Shown here one piece after another: positions 52,248-64,000 of a stretch of 64,000 nt of DNA. Origin of the DNA: Streptomyces broussonetiae (GTDB taxonomy: Bacteria; Actinomycetota; Actinomycetes; Streptomycetales; Streptomycetaceae); contig NZ_CP047020.1 in assembly GCF_009796285.1 (NCBI RefSeq), forward strand, positions 3,410,001 through 3,474,000, in the 5' to 3' direction. The notes below the pieces were generated by a model. It had not been told where the DNA came from. It saw nothing but the letters and a program-made list of their open reading frames with translations, and did no database searches. Position numbers and translations under genes: made by a program. Positions within the stretch are counted from its first letter, which is position 1, and each line of letters begins with the position of its first letter.

Positions 52248-52796
52248 ATGGACGCGCGGGCCACAGAGAGCTTCTACGTTCCGTCCGACGGGCCCAAGGA
52301 CCGGTTCGTGCCTCCTCCGGGTAGGATGCCCCGGCTGCACCTGATCGAGTACCAAGGGGACCTCCGCCTCTGCGAGGACGTGACGGGCCTCTTGGTGGGA
52401 CCGACGGACCGACGCCTCCACCTGGCGGGCATTTACGCCACGAACGTCCGTGGTGAGCGGTACTACGCGAAGGCGGCCCGGGAGGCCGACCTCCGGCCCG
52501 GTCGGCTGGTGCGTCTTGTCCCCGAGCCCGACAACCCGCACGACCCCAACGCCCTCGCGGTCTACCCCGAGCAGGGACCTGGCCCGGTCGGATACGTGAA
52601 CAAGGCGAAGGCCCGCTCGTGGTCGAAGGTCCTGGCCGAGGGAGTCCGGCTCCGAACCATCACTCTCCGAGGGACCGGTCCGGGGAGACCTTGCGATGCA
52701 GTCGCGGTGCTCGCGGCTGATCCGAAGGTCATCGACCACCTGCTTTCCCCACGGCCCATCGGGCTCCCCACCCCGGTGTTCCTGCGGAGCCGCTGA
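52248..52796 (+). CDS. HIRAN-domain protein
   Basis: 182 residues. The HIRAN domain runs from about residue 60: LAGIYATNVRGERYYAKAAR, VRLVPEPDNPHDPNALAVY and GPVGYVNKAKARSWSKVL. HIRAN binds 3' ends of single-stranded DNA in SNF2/HLTF proteins. Free-standing bacterial HIRAN proteins are often near DNA-repair or phage-defence genes. The N-terminal 55 residues are unassigned. Ribosome site GGGGAGAGGGG precedes the ATG. Confidence 0.82.
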   Translation: MDARATESFYVPSDGPKDRFVPPPGRMPRLHLIEYQGDLRLCEDVTGLLVGPTDRRLHLAGIYATNVRGERYYAKAAREADLRPGRLVRLVPEPDNPHDPNALAVYPEQGPGPVGYVNKAKARSWSKVLAEGVRLRTITLRGTGPGRPCDAVAVLAADPKVIDHLLSPRPIGLPTPVFLRSR

Positions 52797-53005
52797 CCTC
52801 GGCCTCTCGAGCTGGTACCTCACGCGCGCGAGGGTGCTGGTCGGCACTGCACGCGGTCGGATCAGGACCCGTGCGGTAACGGTCGAATCGCAAGCGCCGC
52901 AGGCGAACCGTCTTGCCGGTGATAGGGATCGTTGAATTTCGCAGATCCTCATCACCGGCTCGGTCTCGCTACTCTGGCGCCCCTGTCGAGGTGGAAGGGG
53001 AGGCC

Positions 53006-53419
53006 GTGAGGCGAGGGACATCGGAGTACGAGGCGGCCCAGGAGGCCATGGCGGAGATCCTGCTGGAGCGGGCCCGTAGTGGGGACTGGCCGATCCAGTA
53101 CGGGAAGCTGAGCAAGCTCCTGGAGGAACAGGGCCACAACGTCCCGGCACACAGCGTGGAGATGGATCATCTCTTGGCCGACGTCTCCCACCAGGAGAGC
53201 CCGGACGGCACGAAGGCGATGCTCTCCGCCATGGTGGTGCTCAAGGAGAAGCAGGAGCCCGGCGCGGGGTTCTATCGCCTGGCCCGGGACGAGTTCGGCC
53301 GCAAGGGCGACAACGTAACCATCTGGGGCGAGGAGATGAAGCTTCTGGCCCATGACTACAGGCAGTGTCGGTGTACGAGCTCATGTGCAGAGCGAAGTAC
53401 ACCCTCACGTGCAGAGTGA
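53006..53419 (+). CDS. Hypothetical protein whose last codon is hit by IS21
   Basis: GTG at 53006 after AGGGGAGGCC. The helical start VRRGTSEYEAAQEAMAEILL is followed by DWPIQYGKLSKLLEEQGHNV and EEMKLLAHDYRQ. The IS21 element begins at 53,366, directly after the Gln codon, so the present reading continues into the IS (CRCTSSCAERSTPSRAE). Rejoining the flanks gives ...HDYRQR-stop. The insertion therefore replaced only the last codon and the stop. The resulting protein is nearly intact with a 17-residue foreign tail. Confidence 0.65.
   Translation: MRRGTSEYEAAQEAMAEILLERARSGDWPIQYGKLSKLLEEQGHNVPAHSVEMDHLLADVSHQESPDGTKAMLSAMVVLKEKQEPGAGFYRLARDEFGRKGDNVTIWGEEMKLLAHDYRQCRCTSSCAERSTPSRAE
53361..53365. 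repeat. Left target-site duplication (GGCAG)
   Basis: GGCAG immediately precedes TGTCGG, the left IS end. Confidence 0.85.
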
Positions 53420-53487
53420 CGTACGAAGTTGTGGCCGGGGCGAGGGCGTCAGCCCTCGCCCCGGCCGTGTGGGGTGAAGCGGCAGGT

Positions 53488-55679
<2,192 letters not shown>

Positions 55680-55837
55680 CGAGACGGGACACCCTTCGCC
55701 TCCTCTCACCTCGCGCGATGGCTGTCCCGCACCCGAAGGCCCTACTCACGACACGCGTACGACACGCCCAAGATCAACCCGATCGAGTGTGTACGTGAGC
55801 TCGTACCTACCTCTGCACATCAACATGTACGCGGACA

Positions 55838-55842
55838 GGCAG
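55838..55842. repeat. Right target-site duplication (GGCAG)
   Basis: GGCAG immediately follows the right IS end. The next bases CGCTGA supply the original last codon and stop of the interrupted gene. Confidence 0.85.
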
Positions 55843-55954
55843 CGCTGAAGGCGTTCACCGATCAGCCCCGGCGAGCCGTGGATTCCAGAGCCGGCCCAGT
55901 TGGCCAACCCAGGTGACAGGGCCGCCCTGCTACCGATTGGAGCATCGGAGCTGC

Positions 55955-56143
55955 TCAGCGGCTGCGCCAACGCCTCGGGAGGGGCAGTTGCCCGGTCACG
56001 TAGAGGGCTCGGCACTTCACGCAGACCGGCAGCCGGGGAGGGGCCGGGTCCTGTGTGGTCTCCCGGGGGAGCTGAAGGGACTCGGTCGCGGGCTCTCCGC
56101 AGAACTCGCAGTCTTGCGTGGGGGCCTGGGCGGTCTCGGTCAT
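55955..56143 (-). CDS. Small CxxC-CxxC protein
   Basis: 62 residues from ATG 56143 (MTETAQAPTQDCEFCGEPAT). CEFC and later CVKC make a possible four-Cys zinc site. Arg-rich C-terminus (LPLPRRWRSR). It lies 22 bp downstream of the tyrosine recombinase remnant on the same strand. Unknown function. Confidence 0.5.
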   Translation of the reverse strand: MTETAQAPTQDCEFCGEPATESLQLPRETTQDPAPPRLPVCVKCRALYVTGQLPLPRRWRSR

Positions 56144-56164
56144 ACCCGGCATGGTCCCATGGGC

Positions 56165-57095
56165 TCACAGACCGGACACGGGGTTCTCGGTCCACCGGTC
56201 GGCGGCCTCCAAGTAGCCCAGCAGGGCGTTGGAGCCGTCGGCCCAACCGCCAATGTCGGCCGAGCCTCACCAGATCGTGTCCGGCCCTCCGGGCAGCCGT
56301 GGCAAACCCCCGCCGGAGGCTGTGGCCCCTCCACCGTCCGGTGAGCCCGGCAGCGGCTGCCGCCCTCTCCACGACGTCGGCAGCGGCCTCGGCCGTCACC
56401 CGGCCCGACGGGTCCCCGATCGGCTTGCCCTCGCGAACCAGCGGCGGAGCGATACGGCCGTGCCGGTCGATCCGGACGAACAGCGGGCCCTGAGTGGGCC
56501 CCACGGTTGCCATGGCCTCCCGGACGGCCCTGAAGGTCCGCACCGGGCACGTAACCGAGCTGCTGCCGTAGGGGAGGGCGGTCTCGGTGAACTGCAACTT
56601 CCGCCGGTAGATCCTGGCCTCGATGCCCTCCTCGGTCTCCACCAGATCCTCCAGGTCCAGCGTCACCAGCTCCGAGACGCGGGCGGCAGCCGCGTATCCG
56701 AGCACGAGGAGGGCGGCGTCCCGCTTCCCGATGAGCGTGGAGCGGTCCAGGGTATCGAGCATTCCGCGCAGGGCCGACGGGATGGCAGGGCTGGCCTTCT
56801 TGGGCAGCGCGGCCGGGTCCTTGGCCAGGGCGAGCCGCTCCCGGTAGCCGCTGAGCACCTTCCTTGCCCCCTTGGTCTCCGGCGGGGGCACATCCGCGGC
56901 GCGGTGAGCGGTCTGGATGGCCACGAGGGCCCGCTCGATCGAGGAGGGGGAGGACGGCCGGCCAGTGCGGGGTCTGGGGATGAGCGTCAGGGCAGTGCAG
57001 TACTCGACCAGTGTCTCGGGGGTTGCAGGCAGTGGAGAGAAGCCGCGGCGCGCGCACCACTCAGTGAACTGCTTCCAGTCGGCCGCGTAGCGGGC
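56165..57095 (-). pseudogene. Tyrosine recombinase/integrase, 5'-truncated and frameshifted
   Basis: Minus-strand reading ARYAADWKQFTEWCARRGFS (SAM-like N-terminal domain, beginning at the CRISPR boundary and without a start) continues into the catalytic domain (AAAARVSELVTLDL, active Arg; GHSLRRGFATAAR, the HxxR motif). One extra A at 56252-56253 then shifts the frame. In the repaired frame it ends GGWADGSNALLGYLEAADRW to TGA 56165-56167, with the catalytic Tyr in GYLEAADRW. The real frame lacks that Tyr. It is doubly broken and inactive. Confidence 0.85.
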
Positions 57096-58303
57096 CTACG
57101 ATCAGAAGATTGCCGAAGGCGTCCGGGCTACCCCCTCGTGTGAGGGGGACGGGTCCGGCAAGTCGGCCGCCGCGCGCGAGCACGGGCTACCCCCTCGTGT
57201 GAGGGGCGGACGCCTACGACTCCGACAACTACAGCGCGGTCTGCGGGCTATCCCCTCGTGTGAGGGACGGACACCGGCAGCAGTGACGTGGGCTGCCCGA
57301 CCATCGGGCTACCCCCTCGTGTGAGGGGCGGACATCTCTCAGGCGCCGGCCGCGTACCAGTGCGGAGGGCTACCCCCTCGCGTGAGGGGCGGACGACTTG
57401 ATCGCGTCGGTGAACGTCGCCTGCGGCGGGCTACCCCCTCGTGTGAGGAGCGGACCCGTACTGCGCCACGATCGCGTCCTGGATGGACGGGCTACCCCCC
57501 TCGTGTGAGGGGCGGACGGCAGCGGGAAGAGCGCCGCGGCCCGCGAGCACGGGCTACCCCCTCGTGTGAGGGGCGGACGGGCCAACGATCAGAGGGTTGC
57601 CGAAAGCGTCCGGGCTACCCCCTCGTGTGAGGGGCGGACTCGTCGGACTCGAACCGCTGGGCGGCATACGCCGGGCTACCCCCTCGTGTGGCAGAGATTG
57701 CGAATGGCAGGGCGACACCGCCGCTGCGGCTACCCCCCCGTGTGAGGGGCGGACAGCGCGTGCGCCACGAGCAGAAGGTGGCTGAGTGGGCTACCCCCTC
57801 GTGTGAGGGGCGGACCGTCTACAAGTCGATGCTATCCAGCCAGAAGTCGGGCTACCCCCTCGCGTGAGGGGCGGACAGCGAATACCCGAGTGTCGGAGCC
57901 TGGGTCAACGGGCTACCCCCTCGTGTGAGGGGCGGACGGGTTCACCCGGACCCGGGCCCAGCAGATCATCGGGCTACCCCCTCGCGTGAGGGGCGGACTC
58001 CTCCTCCGCGATGCGCGCGGCCTTGCCGAACGGGCTACCCCCTCGTGTGAGGGCGGACGAGGACGTGCCCCATGAGCACGCGATCCCGGACGGGCTACCC
58101 CCTCGTGTGAGAGGCGGACCACAAGGGACACGCAGTTGAATGGCGCGTCAGCCGGGCTACCCCCTCGTGTGAGGGGCGGACATGAGGGTGCGGTGCCGCT
58201 TGCGGGCCTGGGCCGGGCTACCCCCTCGTGTGAGGGGCGGACTTGACTTTGCCGTGCGCGACGGCGGTGATCAACGGGCTACCCCCTCGTGTGACGGGCG
58301 GAC
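57092..58303 (-). CRISPR. Type I-E CRISPR array 1: 20 repeats, transcribed leftwards
   Basis: Twenty 29-nt repeats at a 61-bp period, the first at 58275-58303 (leader end) and the last at 57124. The final spacer (57092-57123) runs into the recombinase remnant. On the minus strand the repeat has the I-E layout of 5 nt, stem CCCCTC, loop ACAC, stem GAGGGG, and an 8-nt handle GTAGCCCG. It begins GTCCG here and CTCCG in array 2. Several repeats are degenerate. The one at 57672-57690 is cut to 19 bp and that at 57124 lacks two bases. The leader-proximal repeat reads GTGACGGG where others have GTGAGGGG. Spacers are mostly 32 nt. Confidence 0.96.
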
Positions 58304-58371
58304 ACTTTCTGAACCTGCTGTGTTTGGCCGCCTTTGCGATTCTTTTATCAAAGAGCAGGGGGTTCGGATGG
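58304..58371 (-). promoter_or_regulatory. Leader of CRISPR array 1
   Basis: The 68 bp between the first repeat and the cas3 stop. In transcription sense it contains CTCTTTGATAAAAGAATCGC, the most A+T-rich stretch nearby, with TGATAAAA as a candidate -10. Its position at the conserved end of the array identifies it as the leader. Confidence 0.7.
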
Positions 58372-61395
<3,024 letters not shown>

Positions 61396-61507
61396 TGCCC
61401 ACGCCACGTCGCTGACATAGCGCCAGAAGCAGCACTAAACGGCGCATCTACACATGCCAATTGCCCGCGTACCTACCGGGCACCCCCGTACGAGAGGAGC
61501 GACAGCC

Positions 61508-63091
61508 ATGCCCGACGACCGCTGGTACGACCTCGCCGAGCGCCCGTGGGTGCCCGTCCGCTTCCGCGCCAGCCTCACCCCTGACGAGACCGCCGAACTC
61601 GCCGCACTCGCACCCGGAACCACCCCCGGCCAGGCCGCCCGGCACGGCCTACGGACAGTCCTGACAGCAGCTCACCTCATCGAATCCCTGGAGTGCCCCA
61701 ACCCCGCCGCCGAGTCCGCGCTCACCCGCGTCCTGATAGCCCTCGCCGCCCGCGTCACCGGCCTCGACCGTGAAATCTCCGACGATGGCACGCCATGGGC
61801 CGAGCACCGCTGGAGCATCCTGGAGACCGGCCGGTTCACCCCCGCCGCGATCACCACCTACCTGGATACGCACCACGACCGGCTGTACCTGTACCACCCC
61901 GACACGCCCTGGATGCAGGACCCACGCCTGCGCGCCGAGTGCACCGGCAGCAGCGGAATCGGCCGACTATCCATGACCCTCCCGTCCGGCAACAACCACC
62001 TCTGGTGGCCCCTCCCCAAGGACGGCTCCGGGAGCCCACTGCCGGCCGAAGACGCCGCCCTCGACCTCCTCGTGTGGCGGTACTACGGACCCTCGGGCAT
62101 GGCCGCCAACCGCCAACACGGCACCATGCCCAAAGCGACCAAGACCACAGTCGCCGGGCCCATGCGCTGCACCATCTCCTGGTTCCCCGCCGGGCAGTCC
62201 CTCTTTGAATCCCTGACCATCTCCATCCCCGCCCCCGACACCTGGCCCACCACCCCCGGCCCTGACCTCGCCCCCTGGGAAACCCCAGAACTCCCCAACC
62301 CCCTCCTGCCCAAAGCACCCACCGGACCCGTTTCCCTCCTCACCGCCCGACACGCCCACGCCGTGCTCCTGCAACCCGACACCGACGACACCCACGCCAC
62401 CGACTCGTGGGTCACCTGGGCCTGGCAAGGCGACATCCCCAACGCTCTAGACCCCTACCTCATCCACCGCGACCAAGGCGGCCCCGTGCGCGCCAACAGC
62501 AGCCGCGCAGCATGGCGCGACCTTGACGCCCTCCTCCTCAAAACCCGCCCCGGCGTCACATCCACCGCCAGCAGACCGCCGGTCCTCAACGCCATCAACG
62601 ACCTCCCCATGGACGTCGCCGACCGGCTGCGCCTTCGCTCCTACGGCATCCACCAGGACAAGCAGGACACCAACACAGCCTGGACCCAATCGGTCACCCC
62701 GCCGGTCCTCGGCCACCTGGAAGAACGTGACCCCGACGGCGCCGCCGCCATCAGCGCAGCCCGCGCCCAAGCCGAAGCAGTCGCCTCCGGACTGGGACGC
62801 GCCCTCCGCCAAGCATGGGCCTCCTACGCCTCCGGCAGCAGCACCTGCCCCTGGACCGAGACCGCCACAACCGAGTACTGGACCGAATCCGAGGCCGAGT
62901 TCTGGGCCGTCGTCACCGCCGCAGGCGCCGACCGCCCCCGACCCCGATTCCAGGCCATCGCCACCACCATCTACGACCGCACCACCGCCGAGGCTAGTCA
63001 CACCGCCCGCGGCATGAGCGCCATCGAAACTGCCCGCGCCACCATGCTCCGCCCACCCAGAAAAACTGCAAAGAAAACGAAAGCCCCCTGA
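61508..63091 (+). CDS. casA: Type I-E Cascade large subunit Cse1 (CasA/Cas8e)
   Basis: 527 residues from ATG 61508 with GAGAGGAGC eight bases upstream. The N-terminal WYDLAERPWVPVRF is the family start. The mid-region with WMQDPRLR and SGNNHLWWPL, and a C-terminal helical bundle, fit Cas8e, which recognises the PAM and recruits Cas3. The very C-terminus is Lys-rich (RKTAKKTKAP). It comes from an A-rich stretch that borders array 2 and may double as its leader. Divergent from cas3. Confidence 0.92.
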   Translation: MPDDRWYDLAERPWVPVRFRASLTPDETAELAALAPGTTPGQAARHGLRTVLTAAHLIESLECPNPAAESALTRVLIALAARVTGLDREISDDGTPWAEHRWSILETGRFTPAAITTYLDTHHDRLYLYHPDTPWMQDPRLRAECTGSSGIGRLSMTLPSGNNHLWWPLPKDGSGSPLPAEDAALDLLVWRYYGPSGMAANRQHGTMPKATKTTVAGPMRCTISWFPAGQSLFESLTISIPAPDTWPTTPGPDLAPWETPELPNPLLPKAPTGPVSLLTARHAHAVLLQPDTDDTHATDSWVTWAWQGDIPNALDPYLIHRDQGGPVRANSSRAAWRDLDALLLKTRPGVTSTASRPPVLNAINDLPMDVADRLRLRSYGIHQDKQDTNTAWTQSVTPPVLGHLEERDPDGAAAISAARAQAEAVASGLGRALRQAWASYASGSSTCPWTETATTEYWTESEAEFWAVVTAAGADRPRPRFQAIATTIYDRTTAEASHTARGMSAIETARATMLRPPRKTAKKTKAP

Positions 63092-63111
63092 AAACGCCCA
63101 GGTCACGAAGC

Positions 63112-63627
63112 CTCCGCCCCTCACACGAGGGGGTAGCCCGGTCGGCGGCCCGCGCAACGCTGCGATCATCGGCTCCGCCCCTCACACGAGGGGGTAGCCC
63201 GCAGCCCGACGAGAAATCGGCCCAGGGACGCATCTCCGCCCCTCACGCGAGGGGGTAGCCCGCTGAACGTTCAGCAGGCCGAACTCGCGGTCAACTCCGC
63301 CCCTCACGCGAGGGGGTAGCCCGGTGGACAACGTCGTTGTTTTCTCCGACTGGGCCTCCGCCCCTCGCACGAGGGGGTAGCCCGAACCTGGGCGAGTGCC
63401 CCGTCAAGCAGGGAATCTCTGCCCCTCACGCGAGGGGGTAGCCCGACGAAACTTCAGGGCCTGGTTGTGCATAACGCCTCCGCCCCTCACGCGAGGGGGT
63501 AGCCCGCCGTCCGCCGTCTGGAGGACGACTTCGGGCATTCCGCCCCTCACGCGAGGGGGGTAGCCCGCAGTACAAGTTCACCCCGCCGCGGGTGGGCGGC
63601 TCCGCCCCTCACACGAGGGGTTACCCG
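63112..63627 (+). CRISPR. Type I-E CRISPR array 2: 9 repeats, inside cas operon
   Basis: Nine 29-nt repeats at starts 63112, 63173, 63234, 63295, 63356, 63417, 63478, 63539 and 63600, exactly 61 bp apart, with eight 32-nt spacers. Orientation is the sense of the cas genes (handle GTAGCCCG on the plus strand). The loop is ACAC in the outer repeats and mostly ACGC inside. The last repeat (ending GGGTTACCCG) is degenerate, as expected of the leader-distal end. It lies 21 bp after the cse1 stop and about 95 bp before cse2. Confidence 0.96.
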
Positions 63628-63721
63628 AGGCAGCCCGCCGTTCGTGGCAGGCGCTGCGCAACGTAGCCCCGTCCGCTCACCAACGTGGGAGCCCTGTCCC
63701 CTGCCTAACTATGGAGAATCG

Positions 63722-64000
63722 ATGCCCAGTGAGTCCCCGCCTGCCCAGGTTGATGGTCTGGAGCCGTTCCGTTCCTACATGTCCCACGTGGCTGAGCGGT
63801 GCGGTTCGCCGCAGGGCCGCGCGGCGATTCGATCCGCGCTGGTGGATCTCGACCGGCCATACCGGGCCTACGAGCACTTGCTGTCCCGAATCCCCGTGAC
63901 GGCGTCCCGGGAGAGCGAGAGAGCGTACATCCTGACCGCCGCGATGTACGCGCAGCAGGCCCCGAACCCGCGCCTCGGCGCTGCGGCTACTCCTGCCGAG
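63722..64000 (+). CDS. casB: Type I-E Cascade small subunit Cse2 (CasB), partial
   Basis: 93 codons are visible; the gene continues beyond the window. ATG 63722 has GGAGA upstream. MPSESPPAQVDGLEPFRSYM, then HVAERCGSPQGRAAIRSAL and RESERAYILTAAMYAQQ fit the N-terminal helical domain of Cse2, which stabilises the Cascade R-loop. The order cse1, array, cse2 implies that cas7, cas5, cas6e, cas1 and cas2 follow outside the window. Confidence 0.85.
   Translation, partial: MPSESPPAQVDGLEPFRSYMSHVAERCGSPQGRAAIRSALVDLDRPYRAYEHLLSRIPVTASRESERAYILTAAMYAQQAPNPRLGAAATPAE

Noticed and set aside
38866..53365. Calling the element a standard pSAM2-like AICE
   Set aside because: The integrase is a serine recombinase, and no RepSA/Prim-Pol or TraB/FtsK gene was found; only DUF2637/Spd-like genes support the comparison.
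57640..57671. Spacer containing a T-loop-like GGTTCGAGTCC on the minus strand
   Set aside because: A 32-nt CRISPR spacer; no surrounding tRNA structure. At most the spacer came from a gene with this chance motif.

Overview
This is high-GC actinobacterial DNA, almost certainly Streptomyces. The base composition, the GTG and TTG starts, the secreted proteins with long basic signal peptides, and the core gene order (ybeY, phoH, hrcA-dnaJ, hemW, lepA, rpsT, holA, comEC) all point that way.

From 1 to about 38.6 kb the window is chromosomal core. It starts with two secreted proteins. A run of mostly leftward housekeeping and metabolic genes follows: a regulator/MFS exporter pair, an S66 peptidase, a CNNM/CorC membrane protein, ybeY and phoH (RNA metabolism), a D-glucarate catabolic operon (kdgD-gudD plus a PfkB-type kinase), an ADE-type adenine/adenosine deaminase, RNase Z, a HIT hydrolase, a tricorn-like protease, rsmE and a nitronate monooxygenase. 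The CIRCE-controlled hrcA-dnaJ heat-shock operon comes next. It is followed by hemW, a SpoIIE-type phosphatase, an acyl-CoA ligase, lepA, rpsT, holA, a YceI protein and an arylamine N-acetyltransferase.

At about 38.83 kb comEC is cut. Only its last ~78 codons remain, and a large serine integrase gene begins immediately beside them. The rest of comEC is not in the window, so everything from there to base 64,000 appears to lie in a genomic island more than 25 kb long. The left part (38.8-53.4 kb) is plasmid- or AICE-like. It has an Abi_C-type gene, an operon of small unknown genes led by a Phd/YefM-like antitoxin gene, a winged-helix protein flanked by hairpins and iteron-like repeats, an HNH endonuclease, a chain of tiny overlapping genes, DUF2637/Spd-like membrane proteins and a HIRAN protein. 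I found no FtsK/TraB translocase.

An IS21-family element (53,366-55,837, with 5-bp target duplications) sits at the last codon of one gene. After it comes a broken tyrosine recombinase, truncated at its 5' end exactly where a CRISPR array begins.

The right part is a type I-E CRISPR-Cas locus. A 20-repeat array and its leader lie downstream of cas3 on the minus strand. Relic repeats occupy the divergent cas3/cse1 intergenic region. A second 9-repeat array lies between cse1 and cse2 in the direction of the operon. Two pairs of array-1 spacers look like independent acquisitions from the same P-loop gene in two diverged mobile elements.
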